Source of the DNA: Pseudoscleropodium purum
Taxonomy: Eukaryota > Streptophyta > Bryopsida > Hypnales > Brachytheciaceae
Direction: 5' to 3'
Assembly: GCA_963969395.1 (NCBI GenBank)
Contig: OZ017799.1
Location: 6,016,501-6,080,500 of the forward strand
Length of the DNA stretch: 64,000 nt
Shown here: positions 38,905 to 51,264 of the stretch, piece by piece
Position numbering within the stretch: the first letter of the stretch is position 1
How the letters are laid out: each line of letters starts with the position of its first letter
Notes under the pieces: generated by a model
Database searches by the model: none
What the model was told of the DNA's origin: nothing
What the model saw: only the letters and a program-made list of their open reading frames with translations
Program-made: the position numbers and the translations under genes

Positions 38905-39100
38905 AACAACTTGTTGCTGCCTGATCGGATGGAAGAAGATTGACTCGAAGCCTTAATTAGCCTGCTCTTGAAGTTTGAACTTCTGTACCTTCCTCGTCAA
39001 GCTCTTGGGCAAGTCGTAGAACACAATCGTCTTGGGCACATAATGTCGCGGTAGGTTGCTTCAACAATAATCCACAATATCCTCCGCGATGGTGACCTAT
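38905..39100 (-). pseudogene. Acyl-activating enzyme C-terminal fragment (pseudogene)
   Basis: Translated on the minus strand, this matches the last roughly 60 residues of the intact ligase at 47344-51264, including [12 protein letters not shown] and KVQKFKL. It is broken. A CGA codon has become the stop TGA at 39061-39063. The conserved STGK catalytic-lysine motif reads LTRK. The frame is interrupted again by TAA in an inserted segment near 38954, and the PTS1 end is lost. There is no upstream coding part, so it cannot make an enzyme. Confidence 0.85.
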
Positions 39101-39109
39101 TCAAATTCC

Positions 39110-39731
39110 GATGGAGCCAACTCCATTCCAAAGCCACATTGTGAAAAAAAGTGCATCCCTTGTTGCTCGTTTGGCTTAGAATGTACTAAACTTGAGAAGC
39201 AAACGACGGAACCAAACCCTAGATTTGCATTACGGAATACATTTGAAACTAGCATGTTTGAGAGTATGTTTTGAAACTCACCATTTTGGTTTTCTTAGTT
39301 ATTCTTTGGTACAAAACCAATTGTTGTTGAAACATTTTCAACCTCTAACCTACAACCATGACAAACATTGAAATAGAATGTAGATGCAACCTAGAAACAA
39401 AAACAGACACATTTTCTTTGTAGCATCCATTCCCAAACATCCACCCCCCACCCACCCACCCACCCCAATCCCCCCCTCACAATGATCATAGTGCCAAGTG
39501 AGGAATTCCATGCAACCCACCTATTAATGCTTATCAATAGTGATTAACCATCTTGTACTAAGTTCTTAATACCAATGAAAACAAATCACCATATACACAA
39601 AGAGTAAATGTACACATAATAAGATTTTGATGCTATTAATACTAAAGAGAATACAAATTCTTCCAACAAAGACTCATTGCCAAAGGTGTCAAAATTTGAA
39701 ACCTTTCAACTCATATATTCAACCACTCAAA
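39110..39731. other. Intergenic, with a C-rich tract
   Basis: I see no gene. A C-rich run with CCCACCCACCCACC at about 39442-39472 gives several G3-or-longer runs on the minus strand. Confidence 0.5.
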
Positions 39732-41240
39732 TTATCCTATATAGGGAAGCACTTGGGATAGGTAGTTGAAAGATTGAGCATCAAATTCTTCTCCCTTCCA
39801 ATACTTAAATGTTGCAACTAGGGCCCAAATATATCCTACCAAATTCAACAATGATGTTGAAATTAACAAACATAGATTCAACCTTTCACTATAAACACTA
39901 TTACTTGTAAATATCACTATTCCTCCTAAAAAAAGACTCACCTCAAAAAGGATAATGGGTATTACACATATTCTATTCAAAGACTTTTGGAAGTTGACAA
40001 TGAAGTAAGCACCCATTGCTAAAAAAATCCCACATGTAATTGATTTTGCAAGATTTTTTCTACCTTCATTTTTAAATTCAAAATATTGTATACTCTTGCA
40101 TTCTCCTATGAACCTTGCTTCTTCTTCAGGAAGCAAGTAAAGAAGTAGGGGTTTATAACAAGCTTACAATAATTATGAAGGATACCTTTCATGAGAATCA
40201 CAATGTTCAAGACACAAGCAATGGCCTCTATTGGACTCACTTAAAGCCCTTGTACACAACAAACTCCAACCCAATAGATGTAGCCTATGGCTTGTGCACT
40301 TGCGATGGCCATATCCAAATTTGAGTTACCTTAGAGGATTTTTAGTTCATCATATGGCGGAAGTACATTGGATCTTGACAATGCTAGTCTTCCATTGGTA
40401 GTAAGTTGGACATTGAATTGTTTAGAGTTTGCTACTTTGGTCCCAATGACAAGAGCCTTTGAAAGATCTTCAACCTCAACTTTGTCCTCAAAGGCCTAGA
40501 GATTGTGAATCTCTTTGTGAACATCTAAAGATAAATTCACAATAACAAGACAAGTCACAATGATCCTCATGTTGGATTTGCTCCAAGGACACAACAGGGC
40601 AATAACGACATTTCCAAGTGCTTTATGAAGATTGGTTAGAATTGGCAAGTTGTCCATGATGCCTTGAAGCATATCACATAGAAGACGCAAAGGGTTCAAG
40701 GCATTCACAATAAATACTAGACTAAAATTTATTAGTGTGCTTTCACTCATTGACTTTGTAGCTCCGCAAAAATCCATTGTTAGGGCAACTAATGTGACAA
40801 TGAAACCCCACATGGATGTCCACTTGAACCGTGCACATGGCCTTCCATTGTACTCTACAGGGCTTGGATTAGAAGGCCCATTAGTGTCACTTTGCACATA
40901 CACCACACACCAAAAGGTTGCAGTTAAAACCAAAGGAAGAAGTGAGTGGACTAGATTCACACGCGTCCACATCATTTTTTGAAGACAATTTGAAAACAAC
41001 CTGCAAGAATGAAATAGACACACTTAAAACCTCTAGCCATAACCTGAAGGAGCCAAGTTGTGTACTGAATGGCACCCAACCATTCAACAAGTTGGAAGGC
41101 CTTCTTGAAGTTCATGACACCCGTCCCCTTGAACATGGAGTCTATCATATCATATTAGCATATTATATCTGGAAGCATTTCCATGGGTAGCACAAGTAGG
41201 GTGTCCACAACAAGGCTCTCCATTCCATTGATAGAGTACA
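39732..41240 (-). pseudogene. Decayed multi-pass membrane protein gene
   Basis: On the minus strand a continuous hydrophobic protein can be followed through several breaks. It starts near 41240 (ATG then YSINGMESLVV). An in-frame stop occurs near 41160, and a frameshift at about 40980 leads into the segment 40496-41023 with three or four membrane spans. Stops follow at 40496-40498, near 40330 and near 40230, then a frameshift near 40130 into 39732-40136 with three or four further spans (for example ITCGIFLAMGAYFIV). Soluble parts include AFEDKVEVEDLSKAL. I do not recognise the family. The A+T content is close to the flanks, consistent with drift. A coding segment at 41404-41478 (WKLFLLAGKWSELFVKR then a GTATAC donor) could be an upstream exon. 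Confidence 0.6.
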
Positions 41241-41499
41241 TAGTATGAACATGCTAAATTGTTAACTGCTCCACAAAGGTGCCAGTGAAGGCGACGGTGT
41301 TGCATATTATGAAGCAAGAATGTAGACACAAAACAGAAGTACTATACAAAGCTGCAAATGAAGTACACTTAAGAGTCTGAGAGGAGAAAACTAGGAAGAA
41401 GCATACGACAGTATACCTCTTCACAAAGAGCTCGCTCCACTTCCCCGCAAGTAAGAACAGCTTCCACGGAGCTTCCAAATAATATCAGTACGTACCGAC

Positions 41500-44400
41500 T
41501 ATTTGGACTGCTGGAATCTTTACCGATTGTTGACAATGGAAGCTATATTTGCAATCCGAGACCCCAAATTAGCAAAGAGACATGAAGAAATACAAAATTG
41601 AAGCGGCGCAAAATAGGGGGCAATTTCTACATTCAACTGAATCCTTGGATTCGAAGCTGATGTGTTCTCCACTGCTCCCAGTTCATGATTTTATCGAGAA
41701 GTAGATCATGTTAATGCGAGGTCTACGATTTGGATCTCAGACCCGGAGATTGAGGGCAAGTGGGGGCAAGTTGCAGATGGCCAGAATGACCGCTTGGTCT
41801 TCGAATGCATGGAATCTTTACCGATTGTTGAGCGCAGTGGCAACTATCTTTGGATTCCCCTCTTCGAGGGAATTTTTGATGCTGGGTTAGAGCATTGATC
41901 ATCAGTCCAATCCGTAAGGTAAGTACACCTAAAGTGGCACAAAATAATAAGCAATTCAGCATGGTTCCTATTATTATATTGAAATTTTTTTTGTGGGGTC
42001 TTGTGGGAAGTCAAAAGGGGAATCTAGATTTTCTTAGAATGCATTTTTTGGATGTTGTAAGAATTATCTGTAGATTTTCAAAGTGCTGAAAATAGGTATT
42101 TCTGAAACTGATCATAGACTCTCATGAATAGTGGAAGTATATTTTAGGCAAGAATTTAAACTGTGTGACTTTAGAGAGAGGTTGACATTAGGTGTAGTTA
42201 CTTTATATTATTTGGTCCTCTGAATGAGTCTAGTCCATTGTAGTGCAAGAAGTCTAATGTGGAAGTCCACTTAAAGGTGAATGCAAAAATCCAAAAGACT
42301 TATTATTTTAAGATGTATTAATTTTACTGTTTGTGCCTCCTTCACCTAATTTGGGGCCTCTAATTGCAAATATGAACTCAAAATTTGCAAAAGACTTTAT
42401 CAGTGGAAATTAAAAAGTTATTGTCTTTTTCCTTAGGAATAAAACACGAGGATAAATCTGTCTTGCCACTAGGCTTGTTGAATTACTATAGACACAACCT
42501 TTGAAATGTATTTGTAATGTTTGACTCACATAAAGTTAGAATATAAATTTGCTATCGTTGAATGGGGCATTCTAAATAACTTTCAATAGACATAAGAAAA
42601 TTCAAATTTAGACATTGGACAACCATTTAGAAAAAAACTTAAAAGTAAAAGATGATAGAGGTCTTTGAAAATCATGGTCACAAAAGCAGAATTTGGCCAA
42701 TGATACTTTACATTTGGAATCCTTAATTATATATCTTGCTAACAAGAATATGCAAAATCCTAAGGATTGTAGCAATAAAAACTATATTACTGTTACAAAT
42801 AGGTGTATTTATGGAACTTCCATTATAAGTTGTTCTATTGGAAGGTTCTAAATGATATAAGTACAAATGTAAAGCCCCACCAAGATAAATTCCATTCAAA
42901 AAGTGAACAAATTCTTTTCCATCATCTCTTTTCGATGTGTAAAATTCACATAATCTATAATTATGGATTTTTCATTCATTGATTACATATTTCATCCATT
43001 TGGAGACAGATATCTACCATTAGAGAAAATTTGAATCTTCTTAAAGGCCATTTCTTTGCTATCCAAATGTGCAAATACAACAGATAATTAAATAAAATAT
43101 TTTTTTCCTTATAAGACTTTGCCCTCCTTGTTAGACTTTGCCTTCTTTATTAGCTTTTTTCTTTTTCAAAATTTCCTCTACCTTGGTGATTGCTCTATAT
43201 TTTGAAAGTAGATTTTCGATGATTGCATGAAAGACTTATTGCTTTTGTTACATTTTCAGGTAATATAGAATAATTTTAGAGCTGTTGAGAGTACATACAT
43301 ACACACACACACACACATATATAAATGATGAAAAAGATGTATTGTATATTGCCAAACATTTAAACCTATAAAAAATTCTCATTAAGTTATTCACAAAAAT
43401 GTATCAATAGAAAAGGTCAAGAAAAAAAACACTTTTTTATGTTGAATTTTCAAAAATTGTTGGAGTATTCAAACTTCAAAGAACAAAATTGGCCATTTGT
43501 TTCCATTTATTAGATCTATTGGTCAATCATAAAGAATGTGTAAATTTTTTAATCTCTATAACATACAAGTTTGTACCTTTAGTATTTGATATCTAAATTA
43601 TTCAAAATTCTCATACTTATTAACCAATTACATCTTAAGAAAAATACTCTAATTCATTGATTCTATGGATGGTACAAAAATACACCTTCAACACATGTGT
43701 TATTTGACCTTAAAGAAGAAACTAGGTGCATTGCCATAATACTCTTAACCCTTCTGAATGGATAAAGTTGTAAATTTTTAATGTAATTTCTAATACCTAG
43801 GCAAATTATAGCTTGTTTGAAATGAGTTGGTTGATTAATTCATCAGAGTAGAAAGAAGCAATGTGATGAACAAATTATATATCAAATTTTTACTTTCATT
43901 TTTTAAAATTCAATTAATATAGATTCAACAAGTTTTTTTGACCATGTCTTTTTTATATATCTTTACAAGTCACTTAAATTTGAATTTGTGAAGCTAAGAC
44001 AAATGCACAATAGAAGTCGAGAAATAGGACTATAGGAGGTACAACAATCTATGTGGGATTTGTAAATTAGAGCAACTTGAATCCAATCAAAAATCACCAT
44101 GCCAATAGCATAATGATGGGCCAAAAAAAAACACCAATGCAATTAGATTTGGATGCTCTTTATTCCCACTCCCCATTTTCTTTTTCAAACTTGGCAATTT
44201 GGAAAAATATAGAGAGCTTGCAAATTGGCTCACATAGAAAAAGTCATGATTGTCATATCTTTTTAAGTTTTGTTATGTTTATCAATATATTGAAACCTCC
44301 TTTTTGCATGAAAGGTCTTTTTTTTAATGCAAAATATTTTTCTCTCCATTCTATAATGCAAAAAAGTTCATTTGAGGTTTGGATTGCCAACTTTGTATTA

Positions 44401-44830
44401 GGTCATTTTTTAAAATAGTTACTAGAACAGAATGAAGCTTGCCTCCTTTCACTTCAAAATTTGTGTATTGTCTTATTTCCATTCCTGCACTAGAGTTGCT
44501 CTAAAGACATCAAAGAGTTTCACTACTCATAGTCAAGTCAAATGCAATAGTTGTTTTCAAAACTCACAAATAAAGGTTTTTATATCTATTTATCAAGTTT
44601 TTTGATACTTTCTAGGCAAATTTTTGTGCATTGTCAAGGAAAGATATGGATATGGTATGAAGATTATGAATCTTGAGAGTACTTAAAAATCATAGCACTC
44701 TTGAACTGAGTCTTGAACATGAAGAGCTTGGTTCTTTTCTTTAGCAAAATTTTCACACAAATATATTCATGTTACAATGCTATAGTCCCTTGATTAGTCC
44801 TTGATTATGGGGAGAATTTGCATTCAAGAT
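41500..44830. other. A+T-rich intergenic DNA
   Basis: No gene is supported. TGGAATCTTTACCGATTGTTGA occurs at about 41512 and 41811, marking a partial 300-bp direct duplication. An (AC)8 microsatellite lies at 43301-43316. The frame at 44077-44418 starts at a non-ATG codon and looks like chance. Confidence 0.5.
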
Positions 44831-47343
44831 ATTGATGGCAAAGAAGTCAAAAATGATGTTTCAAACAAATATAAAATGGAAAGCCAAAGTTTACCATCAT
44901 TTTGAGATACAATCATGTGTAGAAAATGAGGAACATGTAGAAAATATAGGTTTAATTTTAGTGCTAGAACTCATTTAGTTGCAATGGTAGGAAAAAAGAA
45001 GTATCGACTTCAATTATGTAGTAAACATCCATTTTGTTGGATGATGAACAAAGTTCTTGATCAAGATGTTGTTTTGTGCCAATGTAGTGTTTGAATTTTG
45101 AATAAAATCCTTTTTTATTTTTACGACATTCATGAAATTGAGATAAATAACATTTGTATACAAAGATAAAAGAAAGAATATGCAAAAATTCAAAACAAAG
45201 AAATTGGACATTTGAAGAATTAGAATAAGGTATAGTACTAACCCATTTGACATGTGATTTTCTTTTTGTGGGTTGAAAATCACTGAAAACAATCTTGAAA
45301 AGTATCCAACCATACATGGAGGTATGCCAAACTAGAAGATAACTAATAGTTTGTCCACTTGGTCCTAGCTAGCAAGAACATTTCCTACACCATATTTGAA
45401 AATTCTTTTGGGCGATTATTGATGGAAAGTGGGAACACTTTGTTTTCAACTTTCAACTAAGTACATGCAACAAAGACTACACACTATGAGCATTTGAAAG
45501 AGTGAAAGAGAAACCTTGCCTTCGCCAAAATTTGGATGAAAAGTACATAGTCAATGCTTGGACCTATCTTCATATGCCCTAAATTCTTCCAAATAAGTAA
45601 ACTTTGGTAGGGACAACAACTCTAAACATTGCATCTTTTACACTTAGCATGTTGTAGAGATATCATTTTGTAAACTCGGAAACTTAAAACCTACTCAAAC
45701 AAAGTATATAGAAGGTTTGAAAACCACTTGAGCATTAAGAACTATCCTTACAAAAGTGCAAGAAACAATGTACGAGGATGTAGAAATGGAAGTGAGAAAA
45801 TTGTCATCCTAAGTGCATGGTTTTAGGCTATTGAGCAATTGACATGGATCACTATCATATATGATTTTTACTCATAATAAAATCTTGAATTTGTTGAGGC
45901 TAAAATACAACTATAATGAATGGATTACAATAAATTTAGATTTACAAATGGGAGTGAATTGAATGGAAACATACAATGGATCATTCTTAGACTCACTGAC
46001 TCCATTCAAAGGCATGTTTTGATTCATCACAATTGTACCTATGAGCATTAATAGGGACCTAGGAAAATTATATTTTATTCACTGAGTTAGAAAATAAAAT
46101 TTTCATTGTTGTATTCCTCATTTCCCTTTCTCCCACAAAAATGTAAAAAGTATTCAGGTCCACCCATTTCTGCACAGGGGTCTTTCTTCCCTGAGATGCA
46201 CACTTTCTGAGCCTGTTGCCTTAGCGTGCAGTTAATTATCAAGTGACTCACCCTCTATACAAGTGACCTGCCTTTTTGGTTCTAAAGAAGTGTTCTTGCA
46301 CTGTTGGAGAGTGGAGATGCTCAAATGTAAAATATTCCAAGCTACAATCCAAAACTGTAATTAAGTTAATGAGTGCTTCATTTTCCAGCTCCGACAGAAT
46401 CCTTAAACTACTCTATTCAGCTAAACAAGAATGTATCTTTTCAAAAATTGGACTCAAGGTACAACAATATTTTTTCCGAGTAGGCACCCAGATCAATAGA
46501 CACCTTATCAACAAATATGCCGAGTCTGGTGGACTAATCTCCCTCTGCTGGAAAACGCGATGTTTCTGCAACAATTCAACACACAGAACAAACAATCTCG
46601 ATAGTCAACCCTCCGCTTCGAAACCTGAAACATGCAGCCCGTTCTAAACTGCATCTGATAATCTTCTTGACTACCAGATTGTTGACATGTGTTACAACCA
46701 AGAAACAAGCAGGTGAACTTTGCCCATGCCTTCTCTTCACCAAGCTCCGCACCTGCCTATACCTGATCTCATATGGCAACAACGACTGAAACATCAGTTG
46801 AACTAAGAACCTGACCACACTACAGCAGAGGCAGGCATCATCTCTTCCAAATCACGTGGCATCAATAATATTAATCAGACGCTCTTCTGTTTCCGAATTC
46901 CAGAGGCTTCCAAGCAATAATGTCCCGAAGAACAGCACTTGCTTCTTCATTGCCGAGTCATCTTTCATGGGCCACCAGAAGATTGCCCAAAGCATGCCCA
47001 AATGGAAAAAGAACTCACTCTTCCTAGTTGATCCTCTAATGTGGTTGCCACTGACATGCATCCACTTCATTGTCTTTCCTCTACTTTTTCTTTCAGTGTA
47101 ATAAGCCTCTCTAAATGCACATTCCTAATAAATCTTGAGAATCTATCATACTGTGTTCAAATCTAGTTGATCAACTTCCTCAAGTCCAGTTGTGAACACA
47201 TCTATCCCAGAGTGCATTTAGAAGCACGTACATCTATCCCCCGCTCAAGGCAGTTGCGAGTGGAGACAGGGTATTTTATAATTACAGCATCATTTAATTT
47301 ACAACAAGCTAAAAATTCACAAGCTTCACAAGCCCACCATGCA
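44830..47343. repeat. Downstream flank of the ligase gene, source of the 37-39 kb duplicate
   Basis: This stretch is 3' of the acyl-activating enzyme gene on its strand. It matches about 36900-38905 in order. The part nearest the stop codon (about 46250-47340) is less A+T rich and better conserved, consistent with a long 3' UTR. I see no conserved open frame. Confidence 0.55.
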
Positions 47344-50300
47344 CTACAACTTGCTGCTGCCTGATCGGACGGAAGAAGATTGACTCAAAGCTTTCGCCTG
47401 CTCCCGAAGTTTGAACTTCTGTACCTTCCCAGTCGAGGTCTTCGGCAAGTCGCAGAACACAATCGTCTTGGGCACATAATACCGCGGGAGGTTGCTTCGA
47501 CAATACACCACAATGTCCTCCGCAGTGGTGACCTCCTTGGCCGACTCCCGCAACGTCACAAACGCACACGGAGACTCGCCCCACTGCTGGTCCGGCCGCG
47601 CCACCACGGCCGCTTCCATCACCGCCGGGTGCTTGAACAACACGGACTCTATCTCAATGGAACTGATGTTCTCGCCACCGGAGATGATGATGTCCTTCGA
47701 GCGGTCCTTTACTTCGATGTACCCGTCCGGGTGGATCACGCCAAGGTCACCCGTGTGGAACCACCCGCCCTCAAAGGCTTGCCTGCACAAAGACCAAGTG
47801 AAATTCATTGCAGAGTGAGATCCCTCAATGGCCATAATACACCTGTATAAAACGTGAGTTGTAGGTAAAGCTAAACGAGCTGGAAATGGAACCAGAAAAA
47901 CATTTCCACCAAATCAAGATGAAACAAAAGCACCTGCAAAAAGGTTACCCAAGCGCTATCGTCTTCTCAAGATGAAACAGATTGGGACACATAAATAAAA
48001 ACTCGAGTACAAAAAATGAAATATAGTAAGATAGTGGGAGTGTTGGAGATGGTACAACTTCAGTACATCATACCTTACTGTATACTTAGAAGTAACTACG
48101 GTATGCCAATAAGAGTGAAAACACATTTTGACATCCTTCAATCTATCTAGGTACAATGTGCTAGTCTTCATCATTGCTAATAAAAATCATGGAGTAATAA
48201 TACAATAGATGAGTGTAAAATTACACTGAATTTGAGCACACAGTGCCATACCTGGTGGCTTCCTCGTCTCGGAAGTAGCCCTTCATGACGGTGCTCCCCC
48301 GGACCATGATCTCCCCGATCTGCTTCCCATCCCTTGCTACGGGTCGCAAGGAGCTCGGGTCCAACACGTCCGCCCCTCGCAGTCCCACATGCGCTACCCC
48401 TTGTCGAGCTTTGATGCGAGCCCTTTGCGTTTCATCCAGTCGATCCCACTCAGGTTTCCACGTACACACCAGCGCTGGACCGTACGTCTCCGTGAGGCCA
48501 TACGAATGGATGACTGAGAACCCCTTCGCCTCCATGCTGCTGAGCACCGAAGGAGGTGGAGGAGCCCCGCCTGTGAGCGTGAACACTTTGCCAGGCAGAG
48601 GCTTCCTCTCGTGCGGCCCTGCGTTGGCGATCATGTTGAGCACCACGGGCGCTCCGCAGAGATGCGTGACTTTGTGCTTGGCAATCAGGTCGTAGATGGC
48701 CTTGGCTTCGACGGTGCGGAGGATCACGTTAGTGCCGGCGATGGCCGCCACACCCCACGTGAAGCCCCAGCCGTTGCAGTGGAACATGGGCAGCGTCCAC
48801 AAGTACACGGACTCGTCGGGCATGCCCCACGCTTGGAGGGTGATCAAAGGACATAGATACGCGCCCCTGAAATGCACAGCCGGGCACAGGAATCCATGGT
48901 CACAATGAAATGGGTCTCATAACATTCTTGGATTGAGGAAAGCAGGATTCTTTCTCTACAGAACCTTGCGCTCCTGTAGCAAAGCACATCTAACAGATAG
49001 GCCATAAATTTATTGAATCAAAGGTCACCCTCGATTGACAAGGCTATTGTAACAAGAATATCCCTGTTACAGTGACACTGTGGAAGAAGGACCCAAGCCT
49101 TACCATTCAAGAATGTTATGCTCACAAAACAAGTACACTGATTTTATCCTAAGGGTGCGAGTGACTCTAATTTACCAAAGTCACACTGTTTCAAATTAGA
49201 GCACGCTATTACTGTACTCTACTAATTTCCAAAAAAGACAAGATTTTGTAGTGACACTTACTTCGCGCCATCATTAATAGGATAAATGAATGAGGGATGA
49301 AGGAATGAAGAGAAGGAATTAAAGGATTTACTCTAAATTAATAGTTTTTCTATTGGTACTATTTCAATTACAATACTTACTTATCTACCCACCATGCCTT
49401 CCCTGGGTTCCTGAACCCAAATCGCTTGCCGCTTTTCTCTGGGTATGTTTTTTTGAACTTTTTTGACATCTGCATTGTAACATCTATTCACCCTTAGGAT
49501 TCAAGATTAAAAAAAGACCAATTTGATTGATCATTTTGCGTAAATTATATTCAGATGGGGCCAAATTTCTTATCACCAGAATCTGTGAAGAGTGTCGCAA
49601 GTGCTGTTCAAAAATACATAAAGTTAGACTAAAGAGAAGTCCAATTTGACTCCTTGGTTCTTTAGGGATTGACCTCTACAGCCTGACTGTTCGGGTTCCA
49701 TATCAATAACAAGGACATAGTCTGATTGAGTGACAAGTGTGGTACAGTGACTGACAGTGTGGAGGATGTCATTTTAGAGGTCGTACGAAAGAGGTCTGAC
49801 AGTACTTGAATTCGCAAAAGAATAAAATAAATTGCACAACGTACACAAAAAAATTTGAAAGAGAAGGGGACAGTCTATGTTACCTGTGATGGTAGAGAAC
49901 ACCCTTCGGCCGGGAGGTAGTCCCCGAAGTGTAATTCAAAGAGATAGTCTCCCAGTCATCCTCGGGCCACTGAATGGAAAACGCAGGGTCTCCAGATTGA
50001 AGCAGCTCCTCGTACTCCACGAGCACTCCCCACCCAGGAAGAAACGTCTGGAAACTGATCTTGCCGGCATCCAATCTGTCTTCAATAACAATAATCTGAG
50101 GCTTCACGACTGGTGCATCAGGTGATGACAACCACATGCGAAGAGCCTCCTGCACCAGCTGCAGGTACTGCGAGTCCACAAACAAGGCTTTGGTTTCGCT
50201 ATGGGCGAGTAGGACGGAGACGGTGCGAGCGTCGAGACGGGAGTTGATAGAGTTCAAGACCGCTCGTGCCATGGGCACGCCGAAGTTCATCTCGTAGACG

Positions 50301-51264
50301 GCGGGCGAGTTTGGCGACAAGACGGATACCTGCAAGTGAGGAAAGGAGAGTGAGAGATTGAGCTAAGTTCATGGAATTGACATTTTTTTGTTGTTGCTCA
50401 CCACTAAAATTGCCACCAGAATATGTAATTCCTACAGATACAAGCCACCAAAAGAAAAAGAAACTGAAGAGGAAAGAGCTGGATATGGCATGAATGACCA
50501 CACATCTCAAGTTTCAAATGTCTTAGCAAATTCAAGACATAACTTGAAACTGTCTACAGCAATCGATGGATGATTGAGTCTGAAAACTCTCACAAAAAAA
50601 CACTTCAGAAATAATATATATCGCGATAAGTGATGAATTTAGTGATGAACGACCAGAAATTCATAAACAAAAGAGCTTCTCTTTCACCCCACATCCAGTG
50701 CACATAAATATCGATTTCTCCCTTGCCGAGAGAGTAAAAGTTGGTGATAGAAGAAAGGTTCTTGCAATCCTACAAGCAACGTAACAATCCACACAAGAAG
50801 TAAACCTACATCCTTGCAATCATTCTACATGTTGATGTGAGGCGAGAGTGCAATTAGTGTACTGACATAATTATCGACTTCTTGCAATCCTACAATCAAT
50901 TATAAAAACCAAGCAAAGAAAGGAACCAATGTCTTGCAGTCATTCTGCAAAAATTGACGTCCAACGAGAGTGCAATTACTACACAGAGACGCCCCAAACC
51001 CCAAACCCTAAATTCGGAATGTGAAGCAATCAGAACATGAAGAGAAAGGATCGGCGGTAAATCCAATTGTACCGTCTGGCCGACGGAGACGAGCTCCGAG
51101 ATTTTGGACGCAAGGCGGCGACATCTCTCCATTGTTTGCGCCCACGTCCATCGCAAATCGCCGTAGACGATGGAAGTGCGATCGCCGTAGAGCGCGGCCG
51201 TCCGCTCCAGAAACGTAATCGGCGTGAGAGGAGTGTAATTGGCCGCGCATTTCGGTATCGCCAT
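47344..51264 (-). CDS. Peroxisomal AMP-forming acyl-CoA ligase (acyl-activating enzyme; cinnamate/benzoate-type candidate)
   Basis: Member of the ANL adenylating superfamily. It activates a carboxylic acid with ATP to an acyl-AMP and then to the CoA thioester. Exons on the minus strand are 51073-51264, 49884-50329, 48252-48866 and 47344-47782, GT-AG with consistent phases, giving 563 aa, normal for plant AAEs. Motifs in order: N-terminal [16 protein letters not shown]-loop [11 protein letters not shown] at 197-207; YGLTETYG at 335-342; HTGD at 427-430; [15 protein letters not shown] hinge; catalytic Lys537 in STGKVQK. The C-terminus is SKL, a canonical PTS1, so it should act in peroxisomes. 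Plant relatives with this layout include cinnamate:CoA ligase of the beta-oxidative benzoate route, benzoyl-CoA ligase and short-chain acyl-CoA ligases; which acid it uses cannot be read here. A decayed copy of its 3' end lies at 38905-39100. Confidence 0.93.

Larger units (their letters stand above)
36900..39100. repeat. Decayed partial duplicate of the acyl-activating-enzyme 3' region
   Basis: The segment is collinear with about 44830-47540. Matched landmarks include GAGGGAACATGTAGAAA (37026 and 44926), CTTTTGGTTCTAAAGA (37669 and 46270), GTTGTTGACACATCAG-type sequence (38250 and 46680), and the coding fragment at 38905-39100. The order is kept, but there are many indels and substitutions. 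It ends abruptly inside the last exon. Confidence 0.75.

Noticed and set aside
44964..45317. 117-codon hydrophobic minus-strand frame
   Set aside because: The duplicated counterpart near 37100-37600 does not keep it open; composition is typical of A+T-rich non-coding DNA.
47380..47850. 156-codon plus-strand frame
   Set aside because: Antisense to the last exon of the acyl-CoA ligase.
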